Below are positions 1-6,965 of a stretch of DNA of 24,994 bases, one piece after another. Position 1 is the stretch's first letter, and every line of letters begins with the position of its first letter. The stretch is taken from positions 1 through 24,994 of the forward strand of contig JACRIR010000013.1 in assembly GCA_016215705.1 (NCBI GenBank), read 5' to 3'. Both the position numbers and the translations under genes were made by a program. This stretch comes from Candidatus Poribacteria bacterium (lineage in GTDB: Bacteria; Abyssobacteria; SURF-5). A model generated the notes under the pieces. That model saw only the letters and a program-made list of their open reading frames with translations. It had not been told where the DNA came from and did no database searches.

Positions 1-646
1 CGTTCATCGGCAGGCTGACCCCGCCTCAGAGGGGGAAGTCCCGCGCCCCGCAGGATTCCAAAAGCAATTGGATACTTTAAGTCCAACAATTTATGAAACG
101 AAACACGAATTCCTGCGTCACTGCGTCACCTGCGTCACCAATCGCCTCAAAAAGCTCTCCAAGACCTACCCTTTCCGGCTTCAGAAGTCATTACCAACAC
201 CACACTTCCAACTCCCCTTTCGCCTTGCTCCTTGCTCCTTTCGCCTGCCCGATCTTCATCGGGCTATCGCGTCACCAGCGCGTCACCCGCGTCACCTCGC
301 GTCACGCTTCGCTACATTATTCATCATTCATCAGTTTCTTAGGAGCGAAGCAATCTTTCTTTGTGATTTCGTGGTCAGTCTCTTCGGTCCCCCTTTTGAC
401 CTTTTCCCCGTTTCCCCTTTTACCCCTCTTCTTTGGCTTTCCCTTTCGCCTTGCGCCCTGAGGCTTCCGAAGTCCCGCACTTTGCGGGATTGCTCCTTTC
501 GCCTTCTCTCCCCCCCGTGTCCCCAATGGCTTAGTATCGTTGGATTTTGCCTCTTCTTGGCCTTTCTCTGCGCCCTTTGCGCCTCTGCGGTGAAAAGATT
601 TTTTTGGGATAGCAGCGCCCGTGGGCGACTTCGCAACCTGCCAATA
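1..646. repeat. Gene-free region made of degenerate short repeats
   Basis: No protein family is recognisable in any frame. The sequence is a patchwork: seven GCGTCAC units (115-305), a perfect 7-bp hairpin with a CTTC loop (247-264), a TCCCGCA/TGCGGGA hairpin (473-489), and a run of 'TCTGCGCC/CTTTGCGCC/TCTGCGG' units (561-600). The open frames here translate to low-complexity Arg/Pro/Ser-rich strings, which is typical of false ORFs read through such repeats. Confidence 0.6.
561..600 (+). repeat. Family A dispersed repeat, copy 1
   Basis: Reads CTTTCTCTGCGCCCTTTGCG followed by CCTCTGCGGTGAAAAG. The same cadence (CTC-TGNGN-CCTC-TGNGG) recurs before several genes in this window. This copy lies about 50 bp upstream of the candidate promoter at 647-655. 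Confidence 0.55.
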
Positions 647-655
647 TGGTATAAT
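647..655 (+). promoter_or_regulatory. Candidate extended -10 promoter for the amidotransferase
   Basis: TGGTATAAT is a perfect TATAAT (650-655) preceded by the TGn extension. No good -35 hexamer lies 16-18 bp upstream, as expected of extended -10 promoters. The same 9-mer occurs on the minus strand in front of the glycyl radical enzyme. Transcription would start near 662 and give a leader of about 190 nt before the TTG at 853. Confidence 0.4.
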
Positions 656-723
656 TTGCGCCGGTGAGCGGATATGGAAATCCTTCTTCTCGAAGTTTGG
701 CAGCAACCCTGCTCCCGAAGATG

Positions 724-752
724 TCTCGGTGTTCTCGGTGCCCTCTGTGGCG
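724..752 (+). repeat. Family A dispersed repeat, copy 2
   Basis: TCTCGGTGTTCTCGGTGCCC followed by TCTGTGGC. It aligns without gaps to copy 4 (1896-1923), with 4 mismatches over 28 bases by eye. It lies in the leader of the amidotransferase gene. Confidence 0.6.
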
Positions 753-852
753 CAATAGTTTTCGATGTTGGTTTCGTTCGTGCGATTCGCGCCGCCTTGC
801 GAATTCGTGATTGCAGTTTCTCCGGATTCTCTGTGGCAAAAGAGGTGATCCT

Positions 853-1770
853 TTGCGATTCTTGATTATAGATGGCTATTCATCCCAAAGCCGCGAGCGA
901 TTGAGCGCGGCAGGCATGACGCTTGCCTCTGGACTCCACGCTCAAATGCTGCAGCGTTACGACCCAAATGCGGCATTCGATGTTCTCTTCCCCGCCGATG
1001 CGAACACCCGCATACCATCAAAAGATGATCTCCGAGCATACACAGGAATCATATGGACCGGATGCGACAAGACCCTGGCCGATTCTCATGGTCCGGACCT
1101 GCAAAAACAATTGGACCTCGCACAGAGAATACTGCAGGCGGAAGCGCCTTGCTGGGGCACTTGCTGGGGGATTCAGATAATGGCCGTCGCGGCGGGCGGA
1201 AAAGTCGGGCGCAACCCGAATGGAAGAGAAATCGGTCTTGCGAGAAAAATCAAGCTTACATCGGAAGGTCGAGCGCATCCCATGTACGCCGGCAAGAACG
1301 AGGTTTTCGATGCCCTAGCCAGTCATTCCGACATCGTGACAATCGTTCCTCCCCATGCTGTAATACTCGCCTCTAATGATTATAGTGCTGTGCAGGCCAT
1401 GTCGTTCTCTTACGGAAAAGGGATTTTCTGGGGCGTGCAGTATCATCCGGATTTTGATATCTATCAAGTGGCAAGGCTGATGATCGGCAGAAAAGAAGCT
1501 CTCATATCAGAAGGCTTCTTTCAGGACAGCCGGGATTTCGATTCCCATATCGAGCGCATGGAGACGCTTGCCCGCGAACCGAAAAACAAGTGTCTGCGCT
1601 GGCAACTCGGAGTTGATGAAGACATCCTCTCCGCCGATATGCGCCAGCGCGAATTCGCCAACTGGCTGAAGCTGTTCGCCACGGAAAACACCGAGAACAC
1701 GGCGCGGCGGGGCCGCAACCAAACAGATCGCATCGGGCGCGATGAATCGCGCCCCTGCGGGATCTCTTGA
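853..1770 (+). CDS. Class I glutamine amidotransferase (GMP-synthase-like)
   Basis: A 305-residue GATase1-fold protein that should hydrolyse a glutamine or gamma-glutamyl amide. The nucleophile elbow GTCWGIQ places the catalytic Cys at about residue 104, and QYHPDFD places the His at about 198. The third triad position is Asp where Glu is usual (HPD, not HPE). A TTG start at 853 is chosen because AAAGAGGTGATC (839-850), nearly a full anti-SD match, lies 2 nt upstream and the protein then begins MRFLIIDGY; an upstream in-frame TTG at 811 lies within repeat sequence. From about residue 274 the protein is encoded by dispersed-repeat DNA (ATENTENTARRG and following), so the native C-terminus probably ended earlier. 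It precedes an iron alcohol dehydrogenase and a GS-like ligase, so gamma-glutamyl amide hydrolysis is possible; this is inferred from context. Confidence 0.82.
   Translation: MRFLIIDGYSSQSRERLSAAGMTLASGLHAQMLQRYDPNAAFDVLFPADANTRIPSKDDLRAYTGIIWTGCDKTLADSHGPDLQKQLDLAQRILQAEAPCWGTCWGIQIMAVAAGGKVGRNPNGREIGLARKIKLTSEGRAHPMYAGKNEVFDALASHSDIVTIVPPHAVILASNDYSAVQAMSFSYGKGIFWGVQYHPDFDIYQVARLMIGRKEALISEGFFQDSRDFDSHIERMETLAREPKNKCLRWQLGVDEDILSADMRQREFANWLKLFATENTENTARRGRNQTDRIGRDESRPCGIS
1675..1700 (-). repeat. Family A repeat inside the amidotransferase 3' end
   Basis: Read on the minus strand this is the family A cadence (GTGTTCTCGGTGTTTTCCGT, then GGC). It is the only inverted copy noted. It encodes the FATENTENTA residues at the C-terminal end of the amidotransferase. 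Confidence 0.5.
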
Positions 1771-1803
1771 TTTATGCTCGTAGGGGCGCAATTCATTGCG
1801 CCC
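1735..1803. repeat. Two GGGCGC palindromes straddling a stop codon
   Basis: Two perfect 9-bp inverted repeats, each with a 2-nt centre: GGGCGCGAT/ATCGCGCCC at 1735-1754 and GGGCGCAAT/ATTGCGCCC at 1784-1803. They are about 30 bp apart. The first lies inside the amidotransferase CDS and its TGA (1768-1770) sits between them. No T-tract follows, so an intrinsic terminator is less likely than a mobile palindromic repeat, though the hairpins could still affect mRNA decay. Confidence 0.75.
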
Positions 1804-1895
1804 TTGCAATCTGAATGCGTGAGGTTCGCATATGAAAATCACGACAAGAATTGGTGATTCTGAGGACGAGTAGTTCAGAGGGCAAGAGATAAGAA

Positions 1896-1930
1896 ATCTC
1901 TCAGTGATCTCCGTGCCCTCTATGGCTTGG
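1896..1930 (+). repeat. Family A dispersed repeat, copy 4
   Basis: TCTCAGTGATCTCCGTGCCC followed by TCTATGGC. It closely matches copy 2 and ends about 20 bp before the alcohol dehydrogenase GTG start, so it forms most of that gene's leader. Confidence 0.6.
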
Positions 1931-1952
1931 AATTTTGGAAGGAGACTGAATC

Positions 1953-3125
1953 GTGAAAGATGTTGTCAGGTTCTCATTCCCGACCACCATCTACTTTGGC
2001 CCGGGCGCGTTAGAGCAACTGCCGTTGTGCCTTGAAGAGGTCGGCGTAACAAAGCCTCTCCTGGTCACGGATAGCGGACTGCCAAAGACCGGGGCGTTCA
2101 ACATGGTCGAAGCCGTCCTCAAACAATCCCGAATGCGCTTTGCACTCTTTTCTGATGTGCATCCCAATCCGCTGATAGAGGACGTCGAAAGAGCAGCCGG
2201 AGCTTACAGAACCAATGGCTGCAACGGCGTCATCGGCCTCGGCGGCGGAAGCGCTCTCGACGCGGCCAAGGTCATGCCGGTCGCAGTCACTAATAAGGGA
2301 TCGCTCACCGACTACGATGTCCAGACCGGCGGCAATACGCAAATCAAAGGGCCTTTGCCCGCTGTGATAGCAATCCCCACCACCGCCGGCACAGGCTCCG
2401 AAGTGGGAAGATGTTCCGTAATCACCGATCCGCAAGCAAACAGGAAGTTCCTGGTATGTCATCCGGAGATGATGCCCCGTCGCGCCATTCTCGACCCGGA
2501 GCTGACCGTAGGGCTGCCCGCGCATCTCACGGCGGCCACAGGAATGGATGCCTTCACCCATAACCTCGAAGCTCTGACGGTCGACATGTTCCATCCCATG
2601 TGCGACGCAATTGCCCTGAAGGGCATCGAATTCACCGCGCAATATCTCGAGCGCGCAGTCAAGAATCCAAAGGACATAGAAGCGCGCGGACATATGATGA
2701 TCGCGGCCATGATGGGCGCCGTCGCCTTTCAAAAAGACCTCGGCGCCGCTCACTCTATGGCTCATCCGTTATCCACCCTGTGCGGCGTTCATCATGGATT
2801 GGCAAACGCAATCTGCCTCGTTCCCGTGATGAAGTTCAATCGCGATATCGTTGCCGCCAAATATGCGGAGGTCGCCCGCTGCTTCGGCACAGACATCAGC
2901 CGCTTATCCAAACTCGAAGCGGCAGACAAAGCCATTGAGGCGGTAGCGGACCTTAATCGGCGTATCGGAATCCCCGGCTCGTTAGCCCAGGTGGGGGTGA
3001 CCAAAGACCAATTGCCGGTCCTCGCTAAGAAGGCATTTGAAGATATTTGTCATCAGGCAAATCCCAGACTCTGCAGCGAGCAGGATTTTCTTAAGCTGTT
3101 TAAGGAAGCATTTAGGCACAGTTGA
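1953..3125 (+). CDS. Iron-containing alcohol dehydrogenase
   Basis: A 390-residue group III alcohol dehydrogenase, full length for the family, which interconverts an alcohol and an aldehyde with NAD(P). The N-terminal nucleotide-binding half has GLGGGSALDAAK (about 95-106) and PTTAGTGSE (about 142-150). The C-terminal helical half supplies the metal ligands: Asp199 and His203 in GMDAFTH, His267 in GAAHSMAH and His281 in GVHHG. Their spacing (4, 64, 14) matches the known FucO-type set. The GTG start at 1953 has AAGGAG at 1939-1944. It lies between the amidotransferase and an aldehyde:ferredoxin oxidoreductase, so a two-step alcohol to aldehyde to acid oxidation is likely. The natural alcohol cannot be read from the sequence. 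Confidence 0.93.
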   Translation: MKDVVRFSFPTTIYFGPGALEQLPLCLEEVGVTKPLLVTDSGLPKTGAFNMVEAVLKQSRMRFALFSDVHPNPLIEDVERAAGAYRTNGCNGVIGLGGGSALDAAKVMPVAVTNKGSLTDYDVQTGGNTQIKGPLPAVIAIPTTAGTGSEVGRCSVITDPQANRKFLVCHPEMMPRRAILDPELTVGLPAHLTAATGMDAFTHNLEALTVDMFHPMCDAIALKGIEFTAQYLERAVKNPKDIEARGHMMIAAMMGAVAFQKDLGAAHSMAHPLSTLCGVHHGLANAICLVPVMKFNRDIVAAKYAEVARCFGTDISRLSKLEAADKAIEAVADLNRRIGIPGSLAQVGVTKDQLPVLAKKAFEDICHQANPRLCSEQDFLKLFKEAFRHS

Positions 3126-3174
3126 ACCAAAGGGAGAACACATCGATGTTTCTGCTTCCGGTTTTGGGTTCTAT

Positions 3175-3213
3175 GTCCCCCTTTATCCCCCTTTGCAAAG
3201 GGGGAAAGAGGGA
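3175..3213. repeat. C/G-rich hairpin repeat (CCCCCTTTGCAAAGGGGG)
   Basis: A perfect 18-bp palindrome lies at 3187-3204, extended by imperfect arms (TCCCCCTTTAT on the left, AAAGAGGGA on the right). A related, longer copy is at 21524-21568. It sits between the alcohol dehydrogenase stop and the oxidoreductase start. No U-tract follows. Confidence 0.7.
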
Positions 3214-3278
3214 GATTTCGCCTCTCGCCTGCTCCGCGCTCTCGGCGACATGGTGGTTAATCCCATTCTTGTGTCTCC

Positions 3279-3308
3279 AACCAGGAACCAGGAACCAAAA
3301 ACCAGGAA
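3279..3308 (+). repeat. AACCAGG direct repeats before the oxidoreductase start
   Basis: AACCAGG/AACCAGG/AACCAAAAACCAGG occupies the 30 bases ending 9 nt before the ATG at 3318, where a Shine-Dalgarno site would be. The AGGAA in the last unit is the only candidate ribosome site. A similar AACCACAAACCAGAAACC run is near 21684-21702. Confidence 0.5.
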
Positions 3309-3317
3309 TTTCCTATA

Positions 3318-5243
3318 ATGCCTAACGGTTTTAGTAGAATCATTCTGAAGATCGACCTCGGCGGCCCACGAGTGGAACGCCGGCAGTTCGATGAAGCTTT
3401 CTACCGGATGTATATGGGCGGCTCGGCCATCGGAGCATATTTTCTGCTCAAAGAGACAGAACCTGATACGGACGCCCTTAGCGAGGGAAATGTTTTGACA
3501 ATTGCATGCTCCGTCACTACCGGCGCGCTCGTAAGCGGAGTCAGCAGGTTTTGCGTCACGGCCATTTCTCCGGAGACCGGCGCTATCGGCGACAGCCAGG
3601 CCGGCGGCAGTTTCGGACCTATGCTAAAACGCGCCGGCTTCGACGCAATCGTCATCACCGGTCGGGCCAGGCAACCATGCTATATTCTCATTGACGATGA
3701 CAACGTACAAATAAAAGATGCGGCTGATCTGACCGGCAAGTCCGTTCTGGATGTCCACGATATTCTTTCAAGAGAATATGGGAACAAGAACATAAGCGTT
3801 TTGCAATGTGGACCTGCCGGCGAGAAACTCGTTCGATTCGCATGTCTTCTGGCTGATCTGAATGACGTCGCCGGACGAACGGGGATGGGCGCGGTGTTTG
3901 GCTCCAAAAACCTTCGCGCCATTGTTGTGCGCGCTTCAAGAAACATTGATTTCGCAGACGCCGAAGGTCTGAAACAGCTTGCCCGCGTCGCTTCCGGGAA
4001 TCTGCCCAAAGCGGAGTTTCCAACTACGCTCGCCAGGTATGGAACGCCCGGCGTACTCGGCTTCCAGGCCCAATCGGGCAACCTTTGCACGCATAATTAT
4101 TCAAGAAGTTTTCATGAAGACTACAACAAGCTTGACGGCTCCGAATTCGAACCCGCGATGGGCGCCGGCAAGACGACATGTTTCGCCTGCATTGTCGGCT
4201 GCCGAAAAAAGGTGAAATGCCGGGAGCCCTACGAAGTGACGGACAGGCTCGGCGGACCGGAATTTGAGACCCTTGGTTTGTTGGGCTCCAACCTTGACAT
4301 GACCGATCCGGTGGCCGTCGCCAAAGCCAATGAGTTGTGCAACAACTATGGGCTCGACACCATCACTATGGGCGGCTTGGCATCTTACCTATTTGAATCT
4401 GTGGAAAAGGGCCTCATCTTGACAGTGTCCGACGAATTCGATTTCGAGCCGGCATTGTCAGTGGGGACACGGCACGCCGTGCCACCACAACAGCCTGCGC
4501 TCAGATTCGGCAATGCAGAAGCGTTGCTCTGGCTCATCGAGCGCGTGGCCAATCGCAAGGGCATAGGCGACATACTGGCGGAAGGATTCGATGCCGCCGT
4601 CAAGAGATTCGGCCCAGCGACAGCGCCTTACGCAATCAACGTCAAGAACCACGCCCTGGCCGTTCACATGGCGCAGGTCAAGCCCAGCCAGGCGTTGATG
4701 TACGCGGTATGTCCCATCGGCGCCGACCACATGTCCTCGGAACACGACTGGCTTTTGGCCTCCGACTCGGAAGCATCCAAAGGTCTCGGAATCCTTGGCC
4801 GAGGCACACGGGAAAGTTGCGACCTCGACAAGGTTCGCATGACGGTCTACTCCCAGTATTACTATAGTCTGCTCGATACGCTCTGCTTGTGCATGTTCTG
4901 CTGGGGACCCGGAAACCTTTTCAGTTACAACCATCTTGAACAGCTTGTGCGCGCCGCCACTGGCTGGGAATGCACTTTCTGGGAATTGATGAAAGTCGGA
5001 CAACGCCGAGTCAACATGATGCGTCAGTTCAACGCCAAGAGGGGTTTCTCGCGCAAAAACGATACGCTGCCTGACAGGCTGTTCGAGCCGTTGCCGGACG
5101 GACCCGCCAGGGGGAAATGTGTTGACAAGGATAACTTCTCACGGATGCTGGATCAATACTATGCTCTAATGGGTTGGGACCAGCGCTCAGGCAACCCAAG
5201 CCAGGGTGTCCTTCTTGAGTTGGGACTCGAGTGGACAATCTGA
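3318..5243 (+). CDS. Aldehyde:ferredoxin oxidoreductase (tungsten pterin type)
   Basis: A 641-residue AOR-family enzyme, expected to oxidise an aldehyde to its acid and pass electrons to ferredoxin. The N-terminal pterin-binding domain has GGSAIGAYFLLKE and the block ending QAGGSFGPMLKRAGFDAIV. The 4Fe-4S cluster motif CFACIVGC places Cys at 288, 291 and 295. A late Cys in DTLCLCMFC (523 or 525) is the likely fourth ligand. The family's GIGDILAEG motif is present. Family AORs are about 605-620 residues; the excess is partly a 45-bp repeat-like in-frame insert (residues 381-395) carrying GTRHAVPPQQ. The ribosome site is weak (AGGAATTTCCTATA). It follows the alcohol dehydrogenase and precedes the GS-like ligase. 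W versus Mo use and the substrate are not visible from sequence. Confidence 0.93.
   Translation: MPNGFSRIILKIDLGGPRVERRQFDEAFYRMYMGGSAIGAYFLLKETEPDTDALSEGNVLTIACSVTTGALVSGVSRFCVTAISPETGAIGDSQAGGSFGPMLKRAGFDAIVITGRARQPCYILIDDDNVQIKDAADLTGKSVLDVHDILSREYGNKNISVLQCGPAGEKLVRFACLLADLNDVAGRTGMGAVFGSKNLRAIVVRASRNIDFADAEGLKQLARVASGNLPKAEFPTTLARYGTPGVLGFQAQSGNLCTHNYSRSFHEDYNKLDGSEFEPAMGAGKTTCFACIVGCRKKVKCREPYEVTDRLGGPEFETLGLLGSNLDMTDPVAVAKANELCNNYGLDTITMGGLASYLFESVEKGLILTVSDEFDFEPALSVGTRHAVPPQQPALRFGNAEALLWLIERVANRKGIGDILAEGFDAAVKRFGPATAPYAINVKNHALAVHMAQVKPSQALMYAVCPIGADHMSSEHDWLLASDSEASKGLGILGRGTRESCDLDKVRMTVYSQYYYSLLDTLCLCMFCWGPGNLFSYNHLEQLVRAATGWECTFWELMKVGQRRVNMMRQFNAKRGFSRKNDTLPDRLFEPLPDGPARGKCVDKDNFSRMLDQYYALMGWDQRSGNPSQGVLLELGLEWTI
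4458..4502 (+). repeat. 45-bp in-frame palindromic insert within the AOR gene
   Basis: The core is the palindrome GGCACG-C-CGTGCC (4471-4483), flanked by GTGG and CCAC. It encodes SVGTRHAVPPQQPAL. The residues Pro-Ala-Leu occur just before it (4449-4457, CCGGCATTG) and at its end (4494-4502, CCTGCGCTC), as if the target had been duplicated and then diverged. Removing 45 bp restores a smooth family-like segment, EPALRFGNAEALL. Confidence 0.5.
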
Positions 5244-5390
5244 GAACCAACTTTTCGCCACAAGAGAGCGCCGTGATATGAAAGAGGAAAAACTAACTGG
5301 ACTACTCACTTTCAAAGTCGCGAATTTCCATCGTGATTTCCCTGCCGTCTTTTTTGGAAGTTGAATGGCCACGGCGCGATGGACCGCGAA

Positions 5391-5448
5391 GGGGACTGTC
5401 CCTATTTACGGGCCGAGTTCTTTAGGCCGTAGAATAGGGATTGTCCCC
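5391..5448. repeat. 58-nt imperfect hairpin (GGGACTGTCCC family)
   Basis: The left arm GGGGACTGTCCCTATT (5391-5406) pairs with AATAGGGATTGTCCCC (5433-5448), 14 of 16. An inner stem follows: TACGGGCC (5407-5414) with GGCCGTA (5425-5431). It lies in the AOR to GS-like intergenic space. A shorter relative, GACTGTCCCTGACTATCCC, sits at 15841-15859 after the YgiQ gene. There is no T-tract. Confidence 0.7.
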
Positions 5449-5479
5449 GAAGCTTTGGTTGCGGCTATGCCGGGCTGTG

Positions 5480-5503
5480 AACTCGGTGATGTCCTCTGTG
5501 GCA
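5480..5503 (+). repeat. Family A dispersed repeat, copy 5
   Basis: ACTCGGTGATGTCCTCTGTG followed by GCAA, the family A cadence again, 29 bp upstream of the GS-like ATG at 5532. Confidence 0.5.
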
Positions 5504-5531
5504 AGAATAAATCTGCGGAAAGGCGACAAAC

Positions 5532-6893
5532 ATGAAACCGAAAAAGAATAGCGCTTTGCCCGAGTGGTTCACTAAGGAAGATATCGAAACCGTGATATTC
5601 GCTTTTCCCGACGTGTTCGGTCGCCTGATGGGAAAACGGATGACCTTAGATCATTTTGTCAGCGACGCGCTCGAATCAGGAATGCACGCATGCAGCTATC
5701 TCATGACCGTCGATATCCCCATGCAGGTGGTCGAGGGATTCAAGATCGCAAGCTGGCAGACAGGCTTCGGCGATTTCTGCATCCGGGCCGACCTCGGCAC
5801 AATCAGAAGACTCCCCTGGCAACAAAAGACCGCTGTCGTACTCGGCGATATGCTGCATCACGACGGCAAACCGGTGGAAGAATCACCGAGACGCATTCTC
5901 TCCAGACAGATTCAAAGGCTTGCCTCAAAGAATCAGAAAGCGTTTCTCGGCTCCGAACTCGAGTTCTTCCTCTTCGATGAGACATACCATGGCGCGCGAA
6001 ACAAGAGCTACCAAAACCTGACGACAGCGTCGGATTATTCGATAGACTATCACATCTTGCAGCCGGGCAAGGATGAGGATATTCTTCGACGGCTCAGGAA
6101 CGAGATGACCGCCGCCGGCATCACGGTCGAATGCAGCAAAGGCGAAACAGCCGACGGCCAGCATGAAGTGAATCTGCTCTATAGCGAAGCGCTGGAAATG
6201 GCGGACAGGCATGTGCTCTATAAAGCCGGCGCAAAGGACATCGCTTTCCAGCAGGGAAAAGCGGTCAGCTTCATGGCCAAGTTGAACACCGCCCAGGCCG
6301 GCAACGGTTTCCACATTCATACCAGCATCTGGGACACCAATAAGAAGGCGAATCTATTCTGGGATGAGAAAGCTTCTGCGCCCAGCCGATTGTTCAAACA
6401 GTTTCTTGGCGGCCTTCTGGCTTACAGCCGCGAACTGACGTACTTCTTTGCGCCGACCATAAACTCCTACAAAAGATTTCAGGCCGGCTCGTGGGCGCCG
6501 ACCGCCATCGTGTGCGGGCAAGACAACCGCACATGCGGCTTCAGAATTGTAGGCCACGGCAACTCATTGCGGATCGAGAACCGCATGCCCGGCGCCGATG
6601 CGAACCCTTACCTCGCTTTTGCTGCAACACTTGCAGCCGGCCTGAAGGGCATCGAAGAAAAACTGGATTGCGGTCAGATTTACATGGGCAATGCCTATGC
6701 CGATTCGACACTGCCGCGTTTGCCGTTTTCACTTGAAGAGGCTGTAAGCCTTCTTGATGCGAGCAAGCTCGCTCACGAGGCCTTTGGCAACGAAGTGGTC
6801 GATTTCTATGTCCACACCGCTGCTTCCGAAGTCAAGGCTTTTGCACAAACCGTCACCGATTGGGAAAAAGCGCGCTACTTCGAGCAGATATAG
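5532..6893 (+). CDS. Glutamine-synthetase-family gamma-glutamyl ligase
   Basis: A 453-residue GS-fold enzyme, expected to join glutamate through its gamma-carboxyl to ammonia or an amine using ATP. Metal and substrate motifs are GSELEFFLF (Glu142, Glu144), DGQHEVNL (Glu212) and GNGFHIHTS (His261/His263). The ATP-side loop KRFQAGSWAP and the closing RIENRMPGADANPY are present. The phrase AGAKDIAFQQGKAVSFMAK is like the GlnA4/PuuA/GmaS side of the family rather than housekeeping GlnA, and I see no adenylylation tyrosine motif. The GCGGAAAGG before the ATG is an acceptable ribosome site. Clustering with an amidotransferase, an alcohol dehydrogenase and an aldehyde oxidoreductase favours an amine-glutamylating role. 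The amine is unknown. Confidence 0.88.
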   Translation: MKPKKNSALPEWFTKEDIETVIFAFPDVFGRLMGKRMTLDHFVSDALESGMHACSYLMTVDIPMQVVEGFKIASWQTGFGDFCIRADLGTIRRLPWQQKTAVVLGDMLHHDGKPVEESPRRILSRQIQRLASKNQKAFLGSELEFFLFDETYHGARNKSYQNLTTASDYSIDYHILQPGKDEDILRRLRNEMTAAGITVECSKGETADGQHEVNLLYSEALEMADRHVLYKAGAKDIAFQQGKAVSFMAKLNTAQAGNGFHIHTSIWDTNKKANLFWDEKASAPSRLFKQFLGGLLAYSRELTYFFAPTINSYKRFQAGSWAPTAIVCGQDNRTCGFRIVGHGNSLRIENRMPGADANPYLAFAATLAAGLKGIEEKLDCGQIYMGNAYADSTLPRLPFSLEEAVSLLDASKLAHEAFGNEVVDFYVHTAASEVKAFAQTVTDWEKARYFEQI

Positions 6894-6965
6894 AACGTTG
6901 CTACAGAAAAGTAGCGCTGAAACCGACAAAAACAAGCTTGACAGAGCGATAGCAGAGAGGACAAC

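Noticed and set aside
68-667. 199-residue plus-strand ORF and overlapping ORFs on both strands
   Set aside because: They run through the repeat patchwork, translate to Arg/Pro/Ser-rich low complexity, share no family motif, and several frames are open at once, as expected of repeat-derived false ORFs.
561-852. CRISPR-like array from repeated units
   Set aside because: Units are degenerate, unevenly spaced and have no unique spacers of constant length, and no cas gene is present.
3187-3204. C/G palindrome as an intrinsic terminator
   Set aside because: No T-tract follows on either strand, and a related copy exists at another locus, so a dispersed repeat explains it better.
3314-3320. TATAATG at the AOR start codon as a promoter
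   Set aside because: The TATAAT overlaps the ATG itself, so transcription would begin inside the gene. Coincidence.
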